DNA from: Rhizobiales bacterium 62-17
GTDB lineage: Bacteria; Pseudomonadota; Alphaproteobacteria; Rhizobiales; Beijerinckiaceae
Reading direction: 5' to 3'
Assembly: GCA_001898965.1 (NCBI GenBank)
Contig: MKVW01000006.1
Location: forward strand, 112,882-176,881
DNA: 64,000 nucleotides
Of this stretch, positions 44,032 to 52,551 are shown piece after piece. How positions within the stretch are numbered: the stretch's first letter is position 1; every line of letters starts with the position of its first letter. The position numbers and the translations under genes were made by a program. Below the pieces are notes generated by a model, which was given only the letters and a program-made list of their open reading frames with translations, searched no databases and had not been told where the DNA came from.

Positions 44032-44169
44032 TTGTACAATGAAGGCGTGGCTTGGCTCGTCCTGGTCGCGCCGTTGCTGTTTAGAGCCATTCAGGACCAT
44101 GGGATGTATTTCCTCATGACTGCCGGCCTTCTCTTCGCCCGAAAATGTTCTAGGAAAAGGCATGCATAG
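44032..44169 (+). CDS. Possible small membrane protein between tctA and an alpha/beta hydrolase
   Basis: A 45-codon frame beginning TTG at 44032, directly after GAGGAGAGAG (44019-44028), and ending TAG at 44167-44169, inside the start region of the next gene. The product has a hydrophobic stretch WLVLVAPLLF, then HGMYFLMTAGLLF, and a basic end (RKCSRKRH), i.e. one or two membrane passes. No family is recognised. The good ribosome site, hydrophobic profile and overlap with the following ATG argue for a real gene; the TTG start and short length argue against. Confidence 0.35.
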   Translation: MYNEGVAWLVLVAPLLFRAIQDHGMYFLMTAGLLFARKCSRKRHA

Positions 44170-44941
44170 CACTGTCTCATATTCGGCGTCGGAAAAACCC
44201 TGGCTCATTCTGGTGCATGGAATGCTGACCAATGCTCGCCATTGGGCGCTCAACCGCGAGCGCTTGAGCCGTGCGTTCAATTTGGTTTTGATTGACCTGC
44301 CGGGCCATGGCCGCAGTGGAACGCCGGCCAATCTCGAGGATATCACCGTGGAGCGGCTTGTAGAACGGTTGGACGAGATACGCCGCGGGCTCGGCGTTGC
44401 GCGCTGGTATCTGTGCGGTCAAAGTTTTGGCGCAGGCCTGACGCTGCGTTATGCGCTGGATCATCCTGAGCGCGTGGTTGCTCAAGCCTTCACCAACGCG
44501 CGGACCGTCTATCGCGAAGCCGATGCGCCGCGGGAGGTGGAGGCGCGTGCCGAACGTCTGGCGCGGCTGCGCCGCGATGGGGCGCGGGCGCTGCGAGCCG
44601 AGCATTTCCATCCGCGCTTTGCTAGGCGCTTTCCGCCCGATCTACGGGAGGCGCTGAGTAGGGATGCCGACCGGATCGATCCGCCAAGCTATATCCGGCT
44701 GATCGGGGATATCGCACCGGCATTGTCCCTGAACGGTGTGCCCGGATCCGTCCCAAAAGTGCCCACTTTGCTGGTCAACGGCCGACACGAGAAGGCTTTC
44801 CAGGCTTGCCGCGACACGTTGGCTGAGGCTTGGCCGAGCTTGGAGATCGTCGATATCGATGGAGGACACTCGGTCAACATTGAAAATGCAGCGGGATTCG
44901 ATGCGGCCCTGCTGGGTTTTTTCACCCGGCACCCGGTGTAA
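44162..44941 (+). CDS. Alpha/beta hydrolase
   Basis: A 259-residue hydrolase with oxyanion-hole HGM (LVHGMLTNARHW), DLPGHGRSG, nucleophile Ser in CGQSFGAG (about residue 90), an acid Asp/Glu near VNGRHEKAF and the base His in GGHSVN near the C-terminus. It could be a lactonase, esterase or C-C hydrolase for the operon's substrate. It overlaps the small frame upstream. The 135 bases after it hold a small hairpin (45040-45062) before the next ribosome site. Confidence 0.9.
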   Translation: MHSTVSYSASEKPWLILVHGMLTNARHWALNRERLSRAFNLVLIDLPGHGRSGTPANLEDITVERLVERLDEIRRGLGVARWYLCGQSFGAGLTLRYALDHPERVVAQAFTNARTVYREADAPREVEARAERLARLRRDGARALRAEHFHPRFARRFPPDLREALSRDADRIDPPSYIRLIGDIAPALSLNGVPGSVPKVPTLLVNGRHEKAFQACRDTLAEAWPSLEIVDIDGGHSVNIENAAGFDAALLGFFTRHPV

Positions 44942-45076
44942 CCCTTCCCAGCCATAATCAAACGTTTGGCATGGGTGAGAGCAGCCAAGTTGAGACCGCC
45001 TAGTGGGCGCTTTAATTTTCACCATCAGAGGAAAGGGGAGGCGGGGCTTTGGATGCCCTGCCGATCAAGGAGGCCC

Positions 45077-45469
45077 ATGAACAAGATCGAGAGGTCGCCG
45101 CTTCAGGTGTGGCAAGACCATTTGCGTGCTGAGGAGCTTGCCTATCAATTCAGCCCCGATGCCAACAAGGCGGTTTTCTATCCACGTCTTGTCTGCCCCC
45201 ATGGCGGCAAAGCGCCACTGGAATGGCGCATCAGCGCCGGACGGGGCACGGTCTATTCGATCTCGCGTGTCTATCCGATCAAGGGTGAGTCTTATCCGGT
45301 CGCGTTGATCGATCTGGATGAAGGTTTCCGCATGATGTCGACCGTCGAAGGCGCGACAGGCGAGCCTGAGGAAATCGGCCGTCGTGTGCGTGTCACCTTC
45401 CGCGCCGTGGCGGGTGAAGCCGACAAACTGCCGCCGCCTCTCCCAGTCTTCGTTTGGGAGGACGCATGA
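45077..45469 (+). CDS. DUF35 / OB-fold acyl-CoA-associated protein with degenerate zinc ribbon
   Basis: A 130-residue DUF35 protein starting at ATG 45077 after AAGGAGG. The N-terminal rubredoxin-like zinc ribbon normally holds four cysteines; here the first pair reads FSPDAN and the second CPHGG, leaving only Cys40 in the whole protein, so zinc binding is unlikely. The OB fold (GRGTVYSISRVYP onwards) is intact. DUF35 proteins pair with thiolase-like enzymes, and here the two genes overlap by 4 bases. In steroid side-chain degradation such a pair is a retro-aldolase. Confidence 0.9.
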   Translation: MNKIERSPLQVWQDHLRAEELAYQFSPDANKAVFYPRLVCPHGGKAPLEWRISAGRGTVYSISRVYPIKGESYPVALIDLDEGFRMMSTVEGATGEPEEIGRRVRVTFRAVAGEADKLPPPLPVFVWEDA

Positions 45470-46626
45470 TGACGAATCTCCCGAAGCGTGGCGGCAGCGC
45501 CATTGTCGGCGTGGCGGAAAGCGATCTCGGTGTTGTCGCTCCGGGCACGACGCCGCTCGATCTGATGGGGCAGGCGATCCAGAGTGCACTCGCTGACTGC
45601 GGACTGACATTGGGCGACGTCGATGGGCTTTTTGCTGCGGCGAGCCAGTTGCGCATGCCGACATTGTCGCTGTGCGAATATCTCGGCATTCAACCGCGCT
45701 ACATGGACTCAAGTTATATCGGCGGTGCGTCGTTCCAGAGCCTCGCGGCACATGCGGCGCTGGCGCTGGAAGCGGGACTCTGTTCCGTCGCGGTCATTGC
45801 CTATGGCTCGACGCAACGAAGCGCACGCGGTTCCTTCGTGCCACAACGCGATATCAACGAATATGACGCGCCCTTCCGACCGCGCCTGCCTGTCACCGGT
45901 TATGCCTTGGCGGCGGCCCGTCATATGCATCTTTATGGTACGACCCGCTCCGATCTGGCGGACATCGCGGTGGCGGCCCGCAAGTGGGCGCGGCTCAATC
46001 CGCAGGCCTTCGATCGTCGGCCCTTGAGTGTTGACGACGTTCTCAATGCACCGATGGTGAGTTCGCCGCTTGGCGTCAAGGACTGCTGCCTGGTGACGGA
46101 CGGTGGCGCTGCGGTTGTCATGGTGCGTGCCGATCGGGCGCGGAGCTTTCGCAAGAAACCAGTCTATCTCTTGGGATATGGGGAGGCTCAGGAGCATCAC
46201 TCGATCTCGCAGATGGCTGATCTGACGGACACGGGTGCGGCCCGCTCCGGCGCGCAGGCCTATGCGATGGCAGGCCTCATGGCGCAAGATATCGACGTAG
46301 TGCAGGTCTATGATGCCTTCACCATCACGACGCTTCTGTTTCTCGAAGATCTTGGCTTCTGCCCCAAGGGCGAGGGCGGACGGTTTGTGCAAGGCGGTGC
46401 CATTGCGCCGGGTGGCAAGCTGCCAGTCAACACGTCGGGTGGCGGGCTGTCCTATTGCCACCCAGGCATGTTTGGCCTGTTCACCATGGTTGAAGCCGCG
46501 CGACAGTTGCGCGGCGAATGCGGTGATCGACAAGTCGTCAACGCACAAACGGCCATTGCTCACGGCAATGGCGGCGTTCTGGCCGGACAGGCGACACTGA
46601 TCCTTGGTACTTCATCAACACTCTGA
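45466..46626 (+). CDS. Thiolase-fold protein (SCP2-thiolase / Ltp2-like), lacking thiolase cysteines
   Basis: A 386-residue thiolase-fold protein starting at ATG 45466 after GGGAGGAC. The nucleophile position, in YIGGASFQS (residues 84-92), has Ala/Ser rather than Cys. The C-terminal CxG motif is replaced by AHGNGGVLAGQ. The His of SYCHPGMFG is kept. Ltp2-type proteins with the same losses are retro-aldolases that need a DUF35 partner, which is encoded just upstream. A true thiolytic role is doubtful. Confidence 0.88.
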   Translation: MMTNLPKRGGSAIVGVAESDLGVVAPGTTPLDLMGQAIQSALADCGLTLGDVDGLFAAASQLRMPTLSLCEYLGIQPRYMDSSYIGGASFQSLAAHAALALEAGLCSVAVIAYGSTQRSARGSFVPQRDINEYDAPFRPRLPVTGYALAAARHMHLYGTTRSDLADIAVAARKWARLNPQAFDRRPLSVDDVLNAPMVSSPLGVKDCCLVTDGGAAVVMVRADRARSFRKKPVYLLGYGEAQEHHSISQMADLTDTGAARSGAQAYAMAGLMAQDIDVVQVYDAFTITTLLFLEDLGFCPKGEGGRFVQGGAIAPGGKLPVNTSGGGLSYCHPGMFGLFTMVEAARQLRGECGDRQVVNAQTAIAHGNGGVLAGQATLILGTSSTL

Positions 46627-46642
46627 CGGAACGAAAAGCAAA

Positions 46643-47566
46643 ATGACCGTGAAACTCTTGCAAGGCAAAGTTATCCTCATCACCGGCGCTGGACGTGGTG
46701 TTGGCCGCGAGATCGCCCTATGTGCCGCGCGCGAAGGCGCCAAGGTTGTCGTCAATGATCTCGGTGCTTCGCTGAATGGCGAAGGGCGGGATGCGAGCCC
46801 GGCCCAGGAAGTCGTCGATCTCATCAAGGCGCAGGGCGGTGAAGCAATTATCAACGGTGACAGCGTTGCCAGCGCCGAGGGCGCGCTGAGCATGGTCAAA
46901 GCTGCCGTTTCAAATTTTGGCCGTATCGATGGTGCCGTACACAGTGCCGGCATTCTGCGCGACGTGATCTTTCATCGCATGACGCCAGATGATTTCGAAG
47001 CGGTGTTACGCGTGCATCTCTTCGGAGCGTTCAACCTGTCCCATGCCTGTGCACCGCACTTCAAGGCACAAGAAGGTGGCGCCTTCGTTTATATGACGTC
47101 GACTTCTGGTCTGATTGGTTCGTTCGGCCAGGCCAATTATGCCGCTGCCAAAATGGGTATCGTCGGTTTGTCCCGCGCGATCTCCTTTGACATGGCAAAA
47201 TTCAAGGTGCGTTCGAATTGCATCGCGCCGCACGCCTTCAGCCGGATGATTGAAACGATTCCTGGCAAGGACCCTGCAGCGATGGAACGCGAGATGGAAA
47301 AGCGCCGCACGAAGACGCGTGCCGATCAGATCGCGCCGCTGGCGGCCTTCCTTTGTTCGGATGCTGCGTCCGGGATCACCGGCCAGATCTTTGGCGCTCG
47401 CGGCAACGAAGTTTATCTCTATAGCCAGCCGCGCCCGGTCCGTACCATGCACAAGGACGACGGATGGACAGTCGAAGCACTGGCCGAGCGGCTGCCCAAT
47501 GCCTGGGCTTCGGCCTTTACGCCGGCGGAGCGCACCCGGGACGTGATCGGCTGGGATCCGATCTGA
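46643..47566 (+). CDS. SDR family 3-hydroxyacyl-CoA dehydrogenase (multifunctional enzyme type 2-like)
   Basis: A 307-residue short-chain dehydrogenase starting at ATG 46643. The NAD motif is GAGRGVGRE, and the catalytic Ser, Tyr and Lys are in MTSTSGLIGSF and QANYAAAKMG. Its length (about 50 residues more than a basic SDR) and the NDLGASLNGEG insert match the dehydrogenase domain of peroxisomal multifunctional enzyme 2. It should oxidise a (3R)-hydroxyacyl-CoA made by the MaoC hydratase encoded next. Confidence 0.92.
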   Translation: MTVKLLQGKVILITGAGRGVGREIALCAAREGAKVVVNDLGASLNGEGRDASPAQEVVDLIKAQGGEAIINGDSVASAEGALSMVKAAVSNFGRIDGAVHSAGILRDVIFHRMTPDDFEAVLRVHLFGAFNLSHACAPHFKAQEGGAFVYMTSTSGLIGSFGQANYAAAKMGIVGLSRAISFDMAKFKVRSNCIAPHAFSRMIETIPGKDPAAMEREMEKRRTKTRADQIAPLAAFLCSDAASGITGQIFGARGNEVYLYSQPRPVRTMHKDDGWTVEALAERLPNAWASAFTPAERTRDVIGWDPI

Positions 47567-47579
47567 GGAGAAGAAGCCG

Positions 47580-48482
47580 ATGGCATTGAATGTCGATGCG
47601 CTTGAAGACTGGACGTTTCCCCGGCTGGCGCAAGACTATACCGTCAAGGACAGTCTGCTCTATGCGGTCTCGCTCGGCTTCGGCCAAGATCCGATGGATC
47701 CCGCACAACTGCCTTTCGTATATGAGCGCGATCTCAAAGCGGTGCCGACCATGGCGGCGATCCTTTGCCATCCAGGCCGTTGGACCGCAGACCCGAAATT
47801 GGGCGTGACTCTGAACAAGGTGGTGCATGGCGAGCAGCGCGTGTTCCTGCACAGCTCTTTGGCCCCTGCAGGCGAGCTGTATGCGCGCGCTCGCGTGACT
47901 GCGGTTGAGGACAAGGGTGAAAAGGGTGCGGTGATTCATGCGGCGCGCACCATGTTCGATGCGAAGACGCATGAACCGATTGCCTCCGTCCTGCATTCAA
48001 CCTTCTGTCGGATCGATGGCGGGTTTGGGCGCAGCTTCGGTCCTACGCCAGAGGCGACACCTTGTCCGAACCGTGACCCCGATCTCATCGTCGACGTGGT
48101 CACGCGGCCGGAACAAGCCTTGCTCTATCGGTTGAACATCGATCGCAATCCGCTTCATGCCGATCCGGCCTATGCGGCCAGGGCGGGCTTCGATCGACCC
48201 ATCCTGCATGGTCTCTGCACCTATGGGCTCGCAGTGCGGGCGCTGCTGCCAACGGTGGCGAGCAATGATCCTGCCGCGATCCGTTCCGTCGAATGCCGCT
48301 TCTCGCGACCTGTTTTCCCAGGCGAAACGGTGCGCTTTCAAATCTGGAACGAAGGCTCACGCGCCCATTTCCGCGCTCGTGTCGAGGGCCGCGACGTAAC
48401 GGTACTGGATGCAGGCCGCGCACTTTTAGGCAGGGGGCATGTGAACCCCGATTACGCTTTGCTTGCCGAGGAAACACCATGA
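47580..48482 (+). CDS. MaoC-like enoyl-CoA hydratase (hydratase 2 / MFE-2 type)
   Basis: A 300-residue double-hotdog protein. The C-terminal half has the hydratase 2 motif: Asp/His in DRNPLHADPAYA followed by GFDRPILHGLCTYG. The N-terminal half is the non-catalytic hotdog repeat. It follows the SDR gene by 13 bases, so the two rebuild an MFE-2 pathway (hydration then (3R)-specific oxidation) as separate proteins. It overlaps the next gene by 4 bases. Confidence 0.92.
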   Translation: MALNVDALEDWTFPRLAQDYTVKDSLLYAVSLGFGQDPMDPAQLPFVYERDLKAVPTMAAILCHPGRWTADPKLGVTLNKVVHGEQRVFLHSSLAPAGELYARARVTAVEDKGEKGAVIHAARTMFDAKTHEPIASVLHSTFCRIDGGFGRSFGPTPEATPCPNRDPDLIVDVVTRPEQALLYRLNIDRNPLHADPAYAARAGFDRPILHGLCTYGLAVRALLPTVASNDPAAIRSVECRFSRPVFPGETVRFQIWNEGSRAHFRARVEGRDVTVLDAGRALLGRGHVNPDYALLAEETP

Positions 48483-49483
48483 GCCTACCCGACAGTTTCC
48501 GCGGCCGCTTGCGACTTCCCATCGTCGCTTCGCCCATGTTCCTCGTGTCGGGACATGAATTGGTGATTGCTCAGTGCAAAGCGGGCATTATCGGCTCGTT
48601 TCCCTCGCTCAATGCGCGGCCAGAGGCGGAATTGCAGGTCTGGCTGTCGACCATCCAAGAGGCTCTGGCGGCGCATGACGCCAGCCATCCGCGAGCTCCC
48701 GCAGCGCCCTATGCAGTGAACATGATCTCAAACAAATCCAACGCGCGCTTCGAGCATGATGCGACGGTTTGCGTTGAAAACAAGGTGCCATTGCTACTGA
48801 CATCGCTATCACCACCAGGCGATCTGGTTCGTGCGGTGCATGGATACGGCGGATCGGTCTTCCACGATGTAACCACCGTACGCCATGCGGAGAAGGCTCT
48901 CGAGCAGGGCGTTGATGGATTGATCCTTGTCTGCAATGGCGCAGGCGGTCATGCGGGCACGGCCAATCCGTTCGCCTTCTATTCGGAGGTACGACGCTTC
49001 TACGGCGGTACTATCGTTTTGGCCGGCGCGATCGGTACCGGCGGCAGCATTCATGCGGCGCTTAGCCTCGGTGCCGACTTGGTCTATATGGGCAGCCGCT
49101 TCATACCGGCACAAGAAAGCCGCGCGCCCGACGACTATCGAGAGATGATCGTCGAAGCATCGCTGAAGGACGTGGTCTATACACCATTCTTCAGCGGTCT
49201 TCCGGCCAATTATCTGCGACAGAGCATTGTCGCCTCCGGGCTCGATCCGGAAGAAGTGGCGAGCGCCAACAAGGACAAAAGCCGCTATCAAGCCGGCGCT
49301 CGCACTTCTGCCAAGGCCTGGCGCGATATTCGGGGCGCGGGGCAAGGCATTGGACTGATCGAAAAGGTCCAGCCTTTGGCCGAGATCGCCGATCAACTTG
49401 AACGTGAATGGGTTGAGGCACGGGTCGCTGACGACGCTGCACGCGCTGCGCGGGCTGCCTGGTTGCGGCAGGGAGGATACTAA
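48479..49483 (+). CDS. Nitronate monooxygenase family protein (2-nitropropane dioxygenase-like)
   Basis: A 334-residue FMN TIM-barrel starting at ATG 48479, which overlaps the MaoC stop (ATGA). Family marks are PIVASPMFLVSG at the start, VCNGAGGHAG (with the His used as base in true enzymes), and AGAIGTGGSIHAALSLGADLVYMGS for phosphate binding. In CoA operons members of this family may act as enoyl-thioester or flavin-dependent redox enzymes rather than on nitronates. No other nitro-compound gene is nearby. Confidence 0.9.
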   Translation: MSLPDSFRGRLRLPIVASPMFLVSGHELVIAQCKAGIIGSFPSLNARPEAELQVWLSTIQEALAAHDASHPRAPAAPYAVNMISNKSNARFEHDATVCVENKVPLLLTSLSPPGDLVRAVHGYGGSVFHDVTTVRHAEKALEQGVDGLILVCNGAGGHAGTANPFAFYSEVRRFYGGTIVLAGAIGTGGSIHAALSLGADLVYMGSRFIPAQESRAPDDYREMIVEASLKDVVYTPFFSGLPANYLRQSIVASGLDPEEVASANKDKSRYQAGARTSAKAWRDIRGAGQGIGLIEKVQPLAEIADQLEREWVEARVADDAARAARAAWLRQGGY

Positions 49484-50256
49484 TGGGCATTCATCTCGAC
49501 AAGTCGAACGGCGTCGGTCGTATCACGTTCGAAACGGCAGGGCGCCGCAACGCGCTGTCACCGGAGGAACGCTATGAAATGGCGAATATGCTGCGCGATC
49601 TGCGCTTTGATCCTGACGTGCGCGTGGTGTTGTTGCAGGGGGCGGGCGAGGATTTTTGTGCGGGCGCCGATGTCTCTCGCATGGGCAAGGATACGCAGAG
49701 CGGCGCGCGTGCCCGCATGCAACGTGGCGTTGGTGGCGTAGCGCGCGAGCTGGCGGCGATGGAAAAGCCTTGCATTGCCGCGGTGCGCGGCGTTGCGGTT
49801 GGCTTCGGCTGGTCGGTGGCGCTGGGCTGCGACGTCGTAATTGCCTCGGAGACCGCGCGTTTTTCGATGATTTTCGCCAAGCGTGGACTAGCGCCCGATG
49901 GTGGGGCGATTCATTTTCTGATCCGGCATCTTGGTCAGCTGCGTGCTAAGGATCTGGCCTTCTCCGCGCGTATCGTTGGGGCGGCAGAAGCCTATGATCT
50001 CGGCCTCGTCAGCCGTGTGGTGGCCAATGACCGCCTCGAGGCAGAGGTTGAGGACTATTGCAAGCAACTTCTCTCCATGCCGACCTTGGCGCTGGGCATG
50101 ACGCGGCATCTGTTTGAAGTGGCCACCGCCACCGATCTCGACACCTATCTCGATGCCGAGGCTTATACCCAGTCTTTCCTCAACCAGAGCGAAGACTACA
50201 AAGAAGCGGTCAAGGCGTTCATGGAAAAGCGCCCCGGCGTTTATCACGGGCGTTGA
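49483..50256 (+). CDS. Enoyl-CoA hydratase/isomerase family protein (PaaG-like)
   Basis: A 257-residue crotonase. The oxyanion hole is formed by CAGADVS and VRGVAVGFGW. Both catalytic glutamates of classical hydratase are absent (GFGWSVALGCD and ARFSMIFAKRGL), but the Asp of GLAPDGG is kept, as in PaaG isomerases. It is therefore more likely an isomerase or ring-opening crotonase than a simple hydratase. It starts in a TAATG overlap with the previous gene. Confidence 0.9.
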   Translation: MGIHLDKSNGVGRITFETAGRRNALSPEERYEMANMLRDLRFDPDVRVVLLQGAGEDFCAGADVSRMGKDTQSGARARMQRGVGGVARELAAMEKPCIAAVRGVAVGFGWSVALGCDVVIASETARFSMIFAKRGLAPDGGAIHFLIRHLGQLRAKDLAFSARIVGAAEAYDLGLVSRVVANDRLEAEVEDYCKQLLSMPTLALGMTRHLFEVATATDLDTYLDAEAYTQSFLNQSEDYKEAVKAFMEKRPGVYHGR

Positions 50257-50261
50257 GACAC

Positions 50262-51416
50262 ATGCCGGCCGACACGATCGTTGATTGGAACGAGATGGCG
50301 GAAACAGATTTCCGCCGAACGCTGCGCGATTTCATCGAGGCGGAATGTCCGCCAGACCTGCGTGGCTATCCGCACCGCTTTCCGGCTCAAGTTTCCATGC
50401 CCTGGTATAAAGCCTTGCATCGACAGTGCTTCATCGCGCCGGGCTGGCCCGTGGAATACGGCGGTATGGGCCTTCGGCCCGAGCGGCATCTGATCTTTAT
50501 TGAGGAAATGGAGGCAGCGGGAACGCCCTGGCTGCATGATGCGGGTGTACGCAATCTTGGGCCTGCCATCATTGCCTGGGGCAACGAAGCGCAGAAAGCC
50601 TTCTATCTGCCCAAAATGCATGCCGGCGAACATATCTGGTGCCAAGGCTATTCCGAGCCATCAGCGGGTTCGGACCTCGCCAGTTTGCAATGCGATGGCC
50701 GCTTCGAAGGCGAAAACCTGATCATCAATGGGCAGAAAATCTGGACCACGTCGGCTCATGTCGCCACCCATATCTTCGCTTTGATCCGCACGGATCGTTC
50801 GGGGAAGAAGCAGGAGGGGATCAGCTTCGTCCTGATCGACATGAGTTTGCCCGGCATTACCGTGCGGCCAATCGAAAACCTCTCAGGCCATCCGGATTTC
50901 TGTGAGGTTTTCTTCGACAATGTGACGGTTGGCGCAACGTGCATCCTCGGCGAGCCAAACAAGGGATGGACCGTGGCGCGTTCGCTTCTCGGTTTTGAAC
51001 GTATTTGGGCTGGCTCGCCGAAGCGTGCCTTCAAGGTGCTCCTGTCCCTGCGTCAGCAGATGGAAGAGCGTGGGTTGCTAACCAGCGACTATTGGCGCGA
51101 TCGGTTGGCGCAAGCGATTTTCGATACGCAAGACGCGCAGGACATGTATGCCGGCTTCGCCGATCTGGTGCGCACGGATGGTGCGGTCGGGATCGAAATT
51201 TCGGCTTTGAAAATCTGGTCCACGGCCACGTTTCAGCGTCTGTCGGAACTGTTGCTTGAGGTGGCCGGAACCGATGCCACTTTGGCGGGGGAAGGCGCGG
51301 CGGATCTGCTGGCGCCTTATTACGAAAGTCGCGCGCCGACGATCTTTGCCGGCACCAACGAGGTTCATCGCAACATCCTGGCGCGTTCCGTGCTGGGCCT
51401 TCCGAAATCCGCGTAG
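50262..51416 (+). CDS. Acyl-CoA dehydrogenase (first of an adjacent pair)
   Basis: A 384-residue dehydrogenase starting MPADTIVDW at ATG 50262. It shows CQGYSEPSAGSDLASL, GQKIWTTSAHVA, and TIFAGTNEVHRNILAR at the C-terminus. It is followed after 9 bases by a different, more diverged dehydrogenase. Such unlike neighbours often form alpha2beta2 heterotetramers for bulky cyclic or steroid-type CoA esters. Confidence 0.93.
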   Translation: MPADTIVDWNEMAETDFRRTLRDFIEAECPPDLRGYPHRFPAQVSMPWYKALHRQCFIAPGWPVEYGGMGLRPERHLIFIEEMEAAGTPWLHDAGVRNLGPAIIAWGNEAQKAFYLPKMHAGEHIWCQGYSEPSAGSDLASLQCDGRFEGENLIINGQKIWTTSAHVATHIFALIRTDRSGKKQEGISFVLIDMSLPGITVRPIENLSGHPDFCEVFFDNVTVGATCILGEPNKGWTVARSLLGFERIWAGSPKRAFKVLLSLRQQMEERGLLTSDYWRDRLAQAIFDTQDAQDMYAGFADLVRTDGAVGIEISALKIWSTATFQRLSELLLEVAGTDATLAGEGAADLLAPYYESRAPTIFAGTNEVHRNILARSVLGLPKSA

Positions 51417-51425
51417 GGGGCTGCC

Positions 51426-52550
51426 ATGACGTCGGTCGATGCCGATACCCTTGTTCTCTTGCGTGATGCGGTTGGCAAACACGCGGCACGTACGGCGGAT
51501 GGCCGCGCTGTTCGGGCACGACGGAGCAGTCTACCGGGCTATACGCCGGCGGAACTGACAATCATGGCCGAGCAGGGTTGGCTTGCCATCGGATTGCCGG
51601 AGGCGGCTGGCGGCCTCGGTTTAGGCACGGTGGCTGCCGGGATTGTCGCCGAAGGTCTAGCCGGGTGTTTTAGCGCCGATCCTTTTCACGGATTGTTTCT
51701 CGCTGGGCGCGTCCTCGCTCATGCAAAGGCTGATACCGATATGTTGGCAGCGCTTGCCGGAGGCGAGATTTTGCCGGCTCTTGCCTGGCAGGAACAACCG
51801 CAGAATTTCCGTTTTCCGTTTTCCCCGATAACGATGCTATCGGCTGACGGCACGTTGAATGGGAAGAAGGCTTATGTTGCTGGTGCTGCCGGTGCCACCC
51901 ATTTCATCGTCAGCGCAACAAGTTCTTCCGGGCTTGCGCTGGTTCTGACAAAAGCTGACGCATTCGGCCTTTCAATCCATCACGATTTCCGCGCCGATGG
52001 CACGCCCATGGGGCAACTTGCCTTGGCTGCCACTCCAGGTGTCATTCTGTGCGAAGGCGAGATTGTGGAGACTGCCCTACGCGCCGCGCTCGATGAGACC
52101 TCTGTGCTGATCGCAGCCGAACTCATGGGGCATGTCGATCGTATGATGGCGCTGGTCATCGAGCATTTGAAGACACGGCATCAATTCGGCAAGCCGATCG
52201 GCGCGTTTCAAGCGCTGCAACATCGGGCCGTCGACATGTTCGTGCAACAGCGTCTGGCGCGCGCCGTTCTCGACACGACTCTTGCGCGCATCGACGGGCT
52301 CAATGATGCCACCACTCGGGGCATGCTTGCGGCGCGTGTGCGCGCACGGCTCAACGACACCGCTCAGTACATCATCCGCGAAAGCATTCAGCTTTTTGGC
52401 GCGATGGGCATTACGGATGAAAACGACCTCAGCCTGCATGTAAAGCGCTGTCTCAGCTTGGTTGGCTGGTTGGGCAACAGCGTTGAGCAGCGCGGTTACT
52501 ACATGGATATGGCCGCTCCTCTAGGGGCAGTGCCAAATGGGAGAGATTGA
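51426..52550 (+). CDS. Acyl-CoA dehydrogenase-like protein (second of an adjacent pair)
   Basis: A 374-residue diverged dehydrogenase. The N-terminal fold keeps GWLAIGLPEAAGGLGLG, and the C-terminal domain keeps RHQFGKPIGAFQALQHRAVD and ESIQLFGAMGITDENDL. The FAD/substrate loop of the mid domain is shortened and lacks the xSEPxAGSD motif seen in its neighbour, which suits a partner subunit rather than a free-standing enzyme. Confidence 0.9.
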   Translation: MTSVDADTLVLLRDAVGKHAARTADGRAVRARRSSLPGYTPAELTIMAEQGWLAIGLPEAAGGLGLGTVAAGIVAEGLAGCFSADPFHGLFLAGRVLAHAKADTDMLAALAGGEILPALAWQEQPQNFRFPFSPITMLSADGTLNGKKAYVAGAAGATHFIVSATSSSGLALVLTKADAFGLSIHHDFRADGTPMGQLALAATPGVILCEGEIVETALRAALDETSVLIAAELMGHVDRMMALVIEHLKTRHQFGKPIGAFQALQHRAVDMFVQQRLARAVLDTTLARIDGLNDATTRGMLAARVRARLNDTAQYIIRESIQLFGAMGITDENDLSLHVKRCLSLVGWLGNSVEQRGYYMDMAAPLGAVPNGRD

Positions 52551-52551
52551 G

